A stretch of DNA of 64,000 nucleotides from Sulfopaludibacter sp963835555 (GTDB taxonomy: Bacteria > Acidobacteriota > Terriglobia > Bryobacterales > Bryobacteraceae): positions 496,001-560,000 of the forward strand of contig CAWIGC010000038.1 of the NCBI GenBank assembly GCA_963835555.1, given 5' to 3'. Shown here piece by piece: positions 28,912 through 37,116 of the stretch (position 1 is its first letter; the number at the start of each line of letters is the position of its first letter). Below the pieces are notes generated by a model that was not told the origin of the DNA, searched no databases, and saw nothing but the letters and a program-made list of their open reading frames with translations. The translations under genes were made by a program, and so were the position numbers.

Positions 28912-30951
28912 GTGAGAATCCTGACTCGTCTATTTTGGGTGGCCGCGGCAGCCGGAGCGGCGGTTTGCCTGGGCGCCATTGCCCTCAATCGCGGTGAATC
29001 CATCAACAGTATCTGGCTGGTGCTGGCGGCCGCCTGCAGCTACGCGGTAGGGTATCGCTTCTACGGCAAGTTCATCGCCGCGCGCGTCATGAACCTCGAC
29101 GATAAGCGCGCCACGCCGGCGGAGCGGCTGCGCAACGGCCACGATTTCGAACCCACCAATAAGTGGATCGTGTTCGGCCATCATTTCGCCGCCATCGCCG
29201 GGCCGGGACCTCTGGTGGGGCCGGTGCTGGCGGCGCAGTTCGGCTACCTGCCCGGTACCCTTTGGATCATCATCGGCGCGGTGCTGGGCGGCGCGGTGCA
29301 GGATTTCGTGATTCTGTTCGCGTCCATGCGGCGCGACGGCAAATCGCTGGGACAGATGGCGCGCGAGGAGATCGGCAAGGTGGGCGGATTCGCCGCGCTG
29401 CTTACGGTGCTGCTGATTATGATCATCCTGCTGGCGGTGGTGGCGCTGGTGGTGGTGAACGCGCTGAAGGGCAGTCCGTGGGGAACGTTCACCATCGCGG
29501 CCACCATGCCGATCGCGCTATTCATGGGGCTATACCTGCGGTACTGGCGGCCCGGCAAAGTGCTGGAGTGTTCCGCCATCGGGTTCGCGCTGGTGGTGGC
29601 CAGCATTTTCGCGGGACGTTCCGTGGCCGCCTCCGCCACGCTGGCGCCGGTGTTCACGTGGGGAGCGATGTCGCTGGCCATCTGCATTATCGGCTACGGA
29701 TTTCTGGCCAGTTCGCTGCCCGTGTGGCTGCTGCTGGCGCCGCGCGATTATCTCAGCACGTTCGTTAAGCTGGGCGTGATCACGCTGCTGGCGATCGGCA
29801 TCCTGTTTGTGCGGCCGGAATTGCAGATGCCCGCCTTCACCCGCTTCGTGGATGGCACCGGTCCCATCTTCTCCGGCAAGATCTTCCCGTTCTGCTTTAT
29901 CACGATTGCATGCGGCGCCATCAGCGGATTTCACGCGCTGATCTCTTCGGGCACCAGCCCCAAAATGATCTCCCGCGAATCTCACGCGTGGCCCGTGGGA
30001 TACGGCTCCATGCTGCTCGAGAGCTTCGTGGCCATCATGGCGATGATCGCCGCGTGCGTGCTGCAGCCGGGCGTATACTTCGCGGTGAATTCGCCGGCCG
30101 GCATCGTGGGCACGACTCCAGCGGCCGCCGCGGCCACCATCTCGAGCTGGGGCTTCCCGGTGAGTGCCGGAGAGATGGCGCGGCTGGCGCAGAACGTGGG
30201 GGAGCAAACGCTCTTTTACCGCACCGGCGGCGCTCCCTCGCTGGCCCTGGGGATGGCCCACATTTTCGCCAGCAGCGGCGGCGGGCAGGCCGTCATCGGC
30301 TTCTGGTATCACTTCGCCATCATGTTCGAGGCGCTGTTCATCCTCACCATTATCGATGCCGGCACGCGAGTGGGCCGCTTCATGCTGCAGGACCTGCTGG
30401 GCCACATTTCCGCGCCGCTGGGCCGCACCAGTTGGATGCCCGGCGTGGTGCTTACCAGCGCGCTGGTCGTGGCGGGATGGGGGTATTTTCTGGTGCAGGG
30501 CGTGCGCGATCCGCTGGGCGGCATCAACTCGCTGTGGCCGCTGTTCGGTATCGCCAATCAACTGCTGGCGACCATCGCGCTGTGCGTGGCCACGACGATT
30601 CTGCTGAAAATGCACGGTCCGAAATTCATGTGGATCACCTGCGGCCCGCTGGTGTGGCTGGTCACGGTCACGTTCTCGGCCGCGATCCAGAAGATATTCT
30701 CACCGCTGCCGGCGATGGGCTTCCTGGCGCAGGCCGATAAACTCGCGGCGGGCGTGCAGACCGCGGCCACCCCGGTCCTGATTTTCAATAACCGCCTGGA
30801 CGCGGCCATCTGCGGAATCCTGCTGGTGATGGTGGCGGTGATCCTGGCCGATTCGTTCCGGGTATGGTTCGGGATTATGCGCGGCACACGCGATGCGCGG
30901 ATCAGCGAGACGCCTTTTGTGCTGACGCGATTGCGAGCGGAGGAATTATGA
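28912..30951 (+). CDS. cstA: Carbon starvation protein CstA, peptide/pyruvate transporter family
   Basis: 679 residues from GTG 28912, close to the usual 690-700. Multiple membrane segments and the CstA signature region FGHHFAAIAGPGPLVGPVLA followed by FGYLPGTLWIIIGAVLGGAVQDF (residues about 85-130). Later landmarks include SGTSPKMISRESHAWPVGYG and DAGTRVGRFMLQDLLGH. In enterobacteria CstA and its homologue BtsT import peptides or pyruvate during starvation. The next gene is its known small partner, overlapping by four bases (ATGA). Confidence 0.95.
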   Translation: MRILTRLFWVAAAAGAAVCLGAIALNRGESINSIWLVLAAACSYAVGYRFYGKFIAARVMNLDDKRATPAERLRNGHDFEPTNKWIVFGHHFAAIAGPGPLVGPVLAAQFGYLPGTLWIIIGAVLGGAVQDFVILFASMRRDGKSLGQMAREEIGKVGGFAALLTVLLIMIILLAVVALVVVNALKGSPWGTFTIAATMPIALFMGLYLRYWRPGKVLECSAIGFALVVASIFAGRSVAASATLAPVFTWGAMSLAICIIGYGFLASSLPVWLLLAPRDYLSTFVKLGVITLLAIGILFVRPELQMPAFTRFVDGTGPIFSGKIFPFCFITIACGAISGFHALISSGTSPKMISRESHAWPVGYGSMLLESFVAIMAMIAACVLQPGVYFAVNSPAGIVGTTPAAAAATISSWGFPVSAGEMARLAQNVGEQTLFYRTGGAPSLALGMAHIFASSGGGQAVIGFWYHFAIMFEALFILTIIDAGTRVGRFMLQDLLGHISAPLGRTSWMPGVVLTSALVVAGWGYFLVQGVRDPLGGINSLWPLFGIANQLLATIALCVATTILLKMHGPKFMWITCGPLVWLVTVTFSAAIQKIFSPLPAMGFLAQADKLAAGVQTAATPVLIFNNRLDAAICGILLVMVAVILADSFRVWFGIMRGTRDARISETPFVLTRLRAEEL

Positions 30952-31115
30952 AGCGCGCCCTGCGTTTGCTGCTGGCGCTGCTGCGCGAACTCGCCGACGA
31001 GAATGCCTACCAGCGCCACCTGGACGCGCACGGACGGCCGCCCTCGGGCGAGGAATGGCGGCGCTTCAGCGAGGAGCGCCTGCGGGCGAAGTACGCCCGG
31101 GCCAAGTGCTGCTGA
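30948..31115 (+). CDS. YbdD/YjiX family small protein, CstA partner
   Basis: 55 residues, too short to stand out. ATG overlaps the cstA TGA (ATGA) with AGGA just upstream. The pattern YQRHLDAHGRPPSGEEWRRFSEERLRAKY and the terminal CC match the YbdD/YjiX family (about 65 residues, ending in Cys-Cys), which is regularly encoded directly after cstA/btsT and is needed for transport activity. The position makes the call firm. Confidence 0.85.
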   Translation: MKRALRLLLALLRELADENAYQRHLDAHGRPPSGEEWRRFSEERLRAKYARAKCC

Positions 31116-31121
31116 GAAGAG

Positions 31122-31379
31122 GTGAATCAGGTGCGGAAAAGGAACCGCCGGAGCCTCAACGCCGCGGAAGCGGAGCGCCGCCGGCAATTGAAGAGCTTGC
31201 GAAAGGAACTGGATCGGTTCGCAGCGTCCCTGCCGCCCCTCGGCGACAGCGCACCGTTAATGACATCTGTGTTATCCGCGTTGATCGGGGTTCATCAGCG
31301 GCCCATATTGTTTCCGCGCGAACCCCGCAAAGGCTATGGGCCGCAGATGAACGCCGATGAACGCCGATATCTGAGGTGA
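31122..31379 (+). CDS. Possible small basic protein whose end is encoded by a repeat
   Basis: 85 codons from GTG 31122. The first half is highly basic and helical (VRKRNRRSLNAAEAERRRQLKSLRKELDRF); from about residue 48 it is translated out of the inverted repeat at 31264-31372, which has no protein-like character. Its TGA overlaps the GTG of the methyltransferase (GTGA). Either the repeat inserted into a small gene and now couples it to the next one, or only chance keeps the frame open. Low confidence. Confidence 0.3.
   Translation: MNQVRKRNRRSLNAAEAERRRQLKSLRKELDRFAASLPPLGDSAPLMTSVLSALIGVHQRPILFPREPRKGYGPQMNADERRYLR
31264..31372. repeat. Imperfect inverted repeat, ATCTGCGTT-word family
   Basis: Arms of about 40 bases: left 31264-31307 ends GTTCATCAGCGGCCCATA, right 31335-31372 begins TATGGGCCGCAGATGAAC; they match at 17 of 18 positions next to a 27-base centre. 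The right arm also contains the tandem word GATGAACGCC twice. Such word-built palindromic intergenic repeats are scattered in many acidobacterial and related genomes. Confidence 0.7.
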
Positions 31380-32074
31380 AAGCCACACATCCCTTGCCCT
31401 CTACCTCTGAACTGGAAGCACTATACCGGCGCCGCGACGCAGCCAATTTGGGCGCGCGCTTACGCCGCCTGTTGACGCCACCCGCTCCCTTCGTGATGAA
31501 TCCCGCCGAACCGAAGGATTTTCCGCTGGGCCGCTGGAATCTGTACATCGGCGGCGCGGGACGCGCGGTAGCCGGGTACGTCAACCTGGATCTGTTTCCG
31601 ATGCCCGGCGTGGATCTCGCCGCCGATGCCGAACAACTGCCGTTCCCGGACGGCATATTCCAGCGCGTGGAATGCGATGCCGTGCTGGAGCATGTCCGGC
31701 ATCCTGAACAGGCCATGCGCGAGATCCATCGGGTTCTGGCGCCGGGCGGCTATGTGCACCTGGTGACGCCCTTCTGCCACCCTTTTCACGAATACCCGAA
31801 GGACTATCGCCGCTTTACGCTGGATGGCCTGAAGGAGCTTGCCGCCGGACTCCAGCCTGTCGCCGCGGGCTGGCGCACAGGGCCCACCGCCACCCTGCTG
31901 GTCTTCACCATCGAATATGCGAAGCTGATTCTGCCGTTCCGCTGGTGGCGGGCGGCGGCCCACGGAGTATTGGGCTGGCTCCTCTTCCCGCTCCGCTATC
32001 TGGATCTGCTCTTTTTCCGCACGGCGCGCGCGGGACGCATCGGCAACCACTGCTACCTGTGGCTGCGCAAGTGA
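31376..32074 (+). CDS. Class I SAM-dependent methyltransferase
   Basis: 232 residues from GTG 31376. Core motifs: LYIGGAGRAVAGYVNLDLFP (start of the nucleotide fold), GVDLAADAEQLPFPDGIFQRV, DAVLEHVRHPEQAMREIHRVLAPGGYVHLV (motifs II-III). This is the methyltransf_11 pattern. A C-terminal tail with two hydrophobic stretches (GVLGWLLFPLRYLDLLFF) suggests association with the membrane. Related proteins often sit in surface-polysaccharide or lipid pathways; here no such neighbours are present, so the substrate is open. Confidence 0.8.
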   Translation: MKATHPLPSTSELEALYRRRDAANLGARLRRLLTPPAPFVMNPAEPKDFPLGRWNLYIGGAGRAVAGYVNLDLFPMPGVDLAADAEQLPFPDGIFQRVECDAVLEHVRHPEQAMREIHRVLAPGGYVHLVTPFCHPFHEYPKDYRRFTLDGLKELAAGLQPVAAGWRTGPTATLLVFTIEYAKLILPFRWWRAAAHGVLGWLLFPLRYLDLLFFRTARAGRIGNHCYLWLRK

Positions 32075-32120
32075 GCCGTGCCGTGTATAGCGCCATGCTA
32101 AGATTTGCGATTGGAGGCAG

Positions 32121-32966
32121 ATGAACCCGCCGCTGGAGCCACGCACGCCAGAAACCCTCGTACATGCAGTAGAATCGTTGCGGCGGTCGGACCGGCCCCT
32201 CACGGCCCGCGAGATCCTGAAGGCAATTCCCTCTTCGTCGCGGGTGGATTCCGGAACCCTGGAACGCTTGCTGAGCCAGGACGCCGGCGTGATTCCCTGG
32301 CCGCCGCGAACCCCGTCCGCTCCCGCGCGCTATTGGACGCGCAAGCCCGCGGATGTGGTGGATTCCCTGCTGCCGGACCTGCTGGCGGAAACGGCGTTCA
32401 CGGTCAACGATCTCCAGAAGAAATTGCGGCGCCACCTGGCAGGCTATTCAACCATGCAGCGGCAGGAACTGGTGGAAGCGCGGGTGACCGGAATGGTGGC
32501 CGCGGATAAGCTGTACGTGCATCCGCCTCCCGGGCGGACGCGGCCCAAGTATGGCCGGAAACCGCCTACTGCCGGAGGATACGTAGCGAAGCTGCGAAAA
32601 GAACTGGATGCGCTGGCAGGCAAGCTGCAGCCGTATGGGATCACGCGCGAACAGATATGGGAGGCGCTGCGGGGCGAAAAACCGGCGGGCGACCTGCCGC
32701 ACCGGATCGCGGAGTATCTGAAGACCAGGCCCGGCGGTATTGGGGTGGGTCAACTGCGCGAAGAGCTGGGCATCTCGCTCACCGAGAAGGCTCCGTTTGA
32801 CGCGGCTGTTCTCTGGCTGTACCGGCAGCGCCGCGTGTACCTGGACCAGCACGATTATCCGCTGGGGCTGAACGAAGAGGCCAGGAACCAACTGGTGAGC
32901 GATGGAGCCGGCAGGTACTTCGTAGTGATTGGTTTGCGAGACGCCGATGCTGAATCCCTTCCGTAG
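32121..32966 (+). CDS. Multi-winged-helix protein, first gene of ATPase/nuclease operon
   Basis: 281 residues, no known family recognised. It appears to consist of successive winged-helix-like modules: residues about 10-55 (AVESLRRSDRPLTAREILKAI), 70-130 (LLPDLLAETAFTVNDLQKKL), 155-200 (LQPYGITREQIWEAL) and 200-240 (RPGGIGVGQLREELGISLTEK), each with an Arg/Lys-rich recognition-like helix. A DNA-binding or adaptor role is inferred. Its stop at 32966 lies inside the next gene (20-base overlap), so it is coupled to the ATPase. Confidence 0.6.
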   Translation: MNPPLEPRTPETLVHAVESLRRSDRPLTAREILKAIPSSSRVDSGTLERLLSQDAGVIPWPPRTPSAPARYWTRKPADVVDSLLPDLLAETAFTVNDLQKKLRRHLAGYSTMQRQELVEARVTGMVAADKLYVHPPPGRTRPKYGRKPPTAGGYVAKLRKELDALAGKLQPYGITREQIWEALRGEKPAGDLPHRIAEYLKTRPGGIGVGQLREELGISLTEKAPFDAAVLWLYRQRRVYLDQHDYPLGLNEEARNQLVSDGAGRYFVVIGLRDADAESLP

Positions 32967-34884
32967 CTGGATTGCCGGGGATGCCTGGGAGCTTCCCGAA
33001 GCCGACGTAGGCGATATCGGCATGCAGGCGTTCGACGCGTGCCGGCGATCCATTGAAACCACTTTAGCCGGGCTTGGGACCAACGCGGTCCTGGTGCGTG
33101 GCGCGCCGGGCAGCGGTAAAACGCACCTGATGCGCCGGCTGCGCGCCTACCTGGCTCAGAATCCGGACGAGCGCCTGCGCGAAACGCTGTTCGTGTACGT
33201 CCGGCTTTCCACTACGGCCAACATGATCTGGCGTCATCTGCGGCGTCGCATTGCCGACGACCTCATGCGAACGGCGCCGGACGGCAGCAGGCAACTCGAA
33301 CGCCTGCTGTATCGCGTGCTGGCCTCTCCCGGGTCGCATGGGAATCTGCTCGACCGCTGCCGGCAGGAGTGGGCCGAGGGGCTGCCCTGGGATGAGCGCG
33401 CCTTCGCACGGGCGCTGGGCGTGATGCTCCGCAGCCTGCCCGAGAACAGCCTGGCGTCATTGGATTTTTTCGATAGCCTGGATGGTGAGGCCAGCCTCTC
33501 GCCGGCGCTGGTGCAGGCCTTGCGGCGTCTGGCTCAGCGGCAGGATCTGGTCCTGGTGCGCGCGTGGCTGCGCGGCGATTCTCTAACCGCGGCCGATCTG
33601 GACCGGCTCGGCGTTGCCGAGGACGCCACCCAGGAATCCGATCCGGAGTACGCAGCCCGGGAGATGGTCCTGATGCTGGCGCGCCTGGCGGGCGCAAGGA
33701 TGCCGGTGGTGCTTTGCTTCGATCAGATCGAGGCCCTGGAAACCACCCCCGGCGAGCGTTCCGGCTTTCTGGCATTTGGCGGCGCGGTGAGCACTCTGCA
33801 CGACGAAACCACCAACCTGGTGCTGATCTCCTGTATGCAATCATCCGTGGAGCCGATGTTTCGAGGGGCGGACTTCGACCGAATCGCCGAGCGCCAGGCG
33901 CTCTTGCCGCTGCTGGGAAGGCGGGATGCCCTGCGGCTCCTCAATGCCCGTATCGAGGCTGCCGGGCACGGGATGTTCTGGTCTCCGCCGGCGGAATTCG
34001 AGAAGGTCTTCAACGCTGAAGGACTGGCCAGCGCGCGCAGCGTACTGGCCAAAGCAGCCGAGCTGTTCGACCGCGAACGCCGCACGGAGACAAGGCCGCC
34101 CGTTCCATTGGACGCGTTCCTGCAGCAGGAATGGGAGAGCCGCATGGATGCCGCCGCCGAGTCCGTCTCGCAGGGCGACGTGGACGAGGTGCTGGCGCAG
34201 GGCATTCCGGCGCTTCTGGGGGTGGCCAGCCGCGGCAGGTGGAAAGGCGCCGCCGGCAGGGGCGACGTGGATTTCCGGCTCGAATCGCCCGGCGGGCAGA
34301 TCGATCTCAGCCTCTGCAATCAGCGGAACATGAACAGCCTGGCTGCCCGGCTCCGGCGGCTTGGCGGAGCCACCCGCAATGGACGCGCCGCCCGCCTGGT
34401 GCTGCTGCGCGACCCGCGCCTGGCGGTGAGCCGGAACGCGCGCGCCACCCGGGGATACCTGGACGACCTGACCCGGGCAGGCGCGCGGGTAGTCCGCCCG
34501 TCCATCGAAGCGTTACAGGCCCTGGAGGCCTTGCGCACCCTGCTGGCCGATGCCCGCTCGGGCGATCTGACGCGCGACGGCGCGCCCATCAGCCCGCAAA
34601 CCGTCCAGGATTGGATCACGCAAAGCGTGCCTTCGAGCCTGCGGGAACTCGTGGAAACCATCACCGGACCCGAGCCGGATTCGCCGGTGAACCCGCAGCT
34701 TCGCGAAGACCTGCTGGCCCTGGTGCAGGAGCGCTGCCTGATCACTCTGGAGGACGCGGCTCGCGAAATGCGGCAGGATGCATCCCTGGTGCGGCAACTG
34801 GTGCGGGCAGCCGGGGACCTGGCGGGTCTGCTGGAAGGGCCTCCGGCGCTGCTCTATCGCCTGGTGCCCATGGCCCCTTCCTGA
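32947..34884 (+). CDS. AAA/STAND-like P-loop ATPase of the unclassified operon
   Basis: 645 residues from ATG 32947 (TTG 32929 is an alternative). Walker A is G52-APGSGK-T59 and Walker B-like VVLCFDQIEALE has D259 and E262, an ORC/Cdc6/STAND-like ATPase core over residues 20-340. The distal half (370-645) has GAAGRGDVDFRLESPGGQIDLSLC, a possible restriction-like strand pair, and C-terminal helical segments with wHTH character (RCLITLEDAAREMRQDASLVRQLV). The ATPase probably loads or switches the nuclease and translocase encoded next; only two bases separate its stop from the nuclease ATG. Confidence 0.7.
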   Translation: MLNPFRSWIAGDAWELPEADVGDIGMQAFDACRRSIETTLAGLGTNAVLVRGAPGSGKTHLMRRLRAYLAQNPDERLRETLFVYVRLSTTANMIWRHLRRRIADDLMRTAPDGSRQLERLLYRVLASPGSHGNLLDRCRQEWAEGLPWDERAFARALGVMLRSLPENSLASLDFFDSLDGEASLSPALVQALRRLAQRQDLVLVRAWLRGDSLTAADLDRLGVAEDATQESDPEYAAREMVLMLARLAGARMPVVLCFDQIEALETTPGERSGFLAFGGAVSTLHDETTNLVLISCMQSSVEPMFRGADFDRIAERQALLPLLGRRDALRLLNARIEAAGHGMFWSPPAEFEKVFNAEGLASARSVLAKAAELFDRERRTETRPPVPLDAFLQQEWESRMDAAAESVSQGDVDEVLAQGIPALLGVASRGRWKGAAGRGDVDFRLESPGGQIDLSLCNQRNMNSLAARLRRLGGATRNGRAARLVLLRDPRLAVSRNARATRGYLDDLTRAGARVVRPSIEALQALEALRTLLADARSGDLTRDGAPISPQTVQDWITQSVPSSLRELVETITGPEPDSPVNPQLREDLLALVQERCLITLEDAAREMRQDASLVRQLVRAAGDLAGLLEGPPALLYRLVPMAPS

Positions 34885-34886
34885 CC

Positions 34887-35639
34887 ATGCCGGTACAACT
34901 CCAAGTCGGCCAGGTTCGCGACGAGATCCTCCGCGCGGCGGGAGGACCGGTCTACGGGCTGCCCAGTTCCAGCAGCCGGCTGGCGGGCGCTTTGTTCCAC
35001 GAGATCTTCGGCGATCTGCTCGGCGGGGACGCCCGGCTGCACGCGCGCGCGGCGCTTCCCGGCGGGAGCGCCACGGCGGAAGAATGGACCGCCTGCCTGC
35101 GCGATCATATCTACCGGCTGCTGCTGGGCCCGCGCATCGGGGCCAACCAGGCGGCATTACAGACCGCCACCAGAGAAGTGATGGATCTGTGGGACTCTCT
35201 GAAAGGACTGGCGCAATGGCTGGCTGAGATTCTCCACGAGGCCTGGCGGCGGGGCGCATTCTCCATTTCCGGAGACGGCAGTGAAGGCCTGGCGATCTCA
35301 CCCGAAGAGCCGCTGACATGGCGCCTGCGGGAGCCGGGTTGGACCGACAGCGTGGACGTCACCGGCGTGGCCGACATCGTATTCCGATTGCCCGGCAGCG
35401 ACCGGTGGTGCGTGGTGGAATTGAAGACCGGGCAATCCGCCCGGGAGGCCGACCTGGCGCAAGCCTGCCTGTATCATCAGATGCTGGCCGCGGGAGAGCG
35501 CACTCCCGGCTCCCTGGCGCTGATTCACTTTGGCCCCCAACTGGAGCAGAAGGTGTTCTCGCCGCGCGACCTCAAGCCGGTGGAAGCGCGTCTGAAGGCG
35601 CTCATCGGCCGGCTGGCGGGCGTGATTCCAGGGCTCTGA
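34887..35639 (+). CDS. RecB/Cas4-type PD-(D/E)XK nuclease
   Basis: 250 residues from ATG 34887. The complete RecB-family motif set is visible: His38 (LAGALFHEIF), Asp163 (GVADIVFRL), Glu178-x-Lys180 (VVELKTGQS), and the QxxxY motif Gln192-Tyr196 (QACLYHQML). A Mg-dependent DNA nuclease is the confident family-level reading. Unlike Cas4 and AddB it lacks a Cys cluster for Fe-S binding. The N-terminus (VYGLPSSSSRLAG) is shared with this nuclease class. It sits between an ATPase and an FtsK-like motor, suggesting it cuts DNA delivered or marked by them. Confidence 0.82.
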   Translation: MPVQLQVGQVRDEILRAAGGPVYGLPSSSSRLAGALFHEIFGDLLGGDARLHARAALPGGSATAEEWTACLRDHIYRLLLGPRIGANQAALQTATREVMDLWDSLKGLAQWLAEILHEAWRRGAFSISGDGSEGLAISPEEPLTWRLREPGWTDSVDVTGVADIVFRLPGSDRWCVVELKTGQSAREADLAQACLYHQMLAAGERTPGSLALIHFGPQLEQKVFSPRDLKPVEARLKALIGRLAGVIPGL

Positions 35640-35661
35640 GCCGGCCCTTCCGCGCGCGCCT

Positions 35662-36743
35662 GTGGTCAAACCGGCGGCGAACAAACAGGAGTATGCGGAA
35701 TTGGGACGCCGCCTGGTGGCCGTCTTTCGGGAATACAACAGCCCGGCGGAACTGCTGGGGGATCCCATTGTCGGGCCGGCCTTTCTGCGTTTTCCGGTTC
35801 AGCCGGCGCGCGGCGTCCGCCCGGAATCCGTACGGAAGCTGGCCGCGGCCGTGCAATTGCGGCTTGGATTGCAGGCGCCGCCTTTCATTCATACCGCCGG
35901 CAGCCGCCTGGTGGTGGACGTGGCGCGGCCCGATCGCGAACCCGTGCTGTTCGCTTCCGTCCGCGAGCCAGTTACCGGCGGCCGACCCCATCCTGGGATG
36001 CTCCAAGCTGCCTGTGGGACTCGACCTGGAAGGCCATCTGCGGATGGCCGACCTGGCCGATTCGGCGGACTGCCATCTGCTGGTAGCCGGCGCCACCGGG
36101 AGCGGCAAGACCGAGTGGCTGCGCGCCATGATCGCCGGCCTGCTGGTGACCAACACGCCGCAGACTCTGCAATTGCTGTTGGTGGATCCCAAGCGCAACG
36201 CCTTTAACGACCTTGCCGGGTCGCCGTACCTCTGGGGCGACCGGAGCATTGTCTACCCGGACGAAGTGCCTCCCGTCGGCATCTTCGATGGCCTGGTGGA
36301 GGAGATGGAGAAGCGCTACCGTGCTGTTTCAGGCGGCCGGAGTGGATCACCTTGCCGAGTTGCAGCGCGGCGGGGGACGCCTGCCGCGGATTGTGTGCGT
36401 GTGCGAGGAATACGCGGACCTGCTCTTCGGCGACCGCAAGGAGATTGAAGAACGCATCCGCCGGCTGGGACAGAAGGCGCGGGCCGCCGGCATCCACCTT
36501 GTGCTGGCCGTGCAGCAGCCCAGCCGCGAGATTGTCAAGGGCGCGCTGCAAGCGAACATCCCGGCGCGCGTCGGGCTGCGCGTGACCAGCCGCATCGAAT
36601 CCAAGATGCTACTGGATCGCAGCGGCGCGGAGGACCTGCTGGGCGACGGCGACCTGCTCTTCAAGGACATCGGCGAGCCGGTCCGGCTGCAGGGCCTGTA
36701 CCTGCCCCCCGCCGAGCGCCGGATCATCTTCGGCGGCGCCTGA
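35662..36743 (+). CDS. FtsK/SpoIIIE-type DNA translocase (two frame breaks)
   Basis: About 360 residues after skipping single extra bases at 35968 (C) and 36323 (G). Walker A is GATGSGKTEW (Lys about 149), followed by LLLVDPKRNAFNDL, a hallmark FtsK strand, then Walker B IVCVCEEYADLLF and the sensor region GIHLVLAVQQPSREIVKGAL, with IPARVGLRVTSRIESKMLLD near the end. It is much shorter than FtsK (no membrane segments, no gamma domain) and resembles the soluble FtsK-like motors of mobile or defence loci. The GTG at 35662 has no clear ribosome site. Last gene of the four-gene operon. Confidence 0.78.
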
Positions 36744-36824
36744 GGGACCGCGTGGCTGCCGAGTCCGCACAGGGCGCGGGCTAATTGTGATACGGTAAGG
36801 ATTCACTTTGGAACTGGAGGACAA

Positions 36825-37109
<285 letters not shown>

Positions 37110-37116
37110 CGGCGCG

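Noticed and set aside
32121..36743. BREX, DISARM, Wadjet or Dnd system
   Set aside because: No PglZ, BrxL, methyltransferase with helicase, SMC-like JetC or DndB-E proteins are encoded; only the general motor/nuclease classes overlap.
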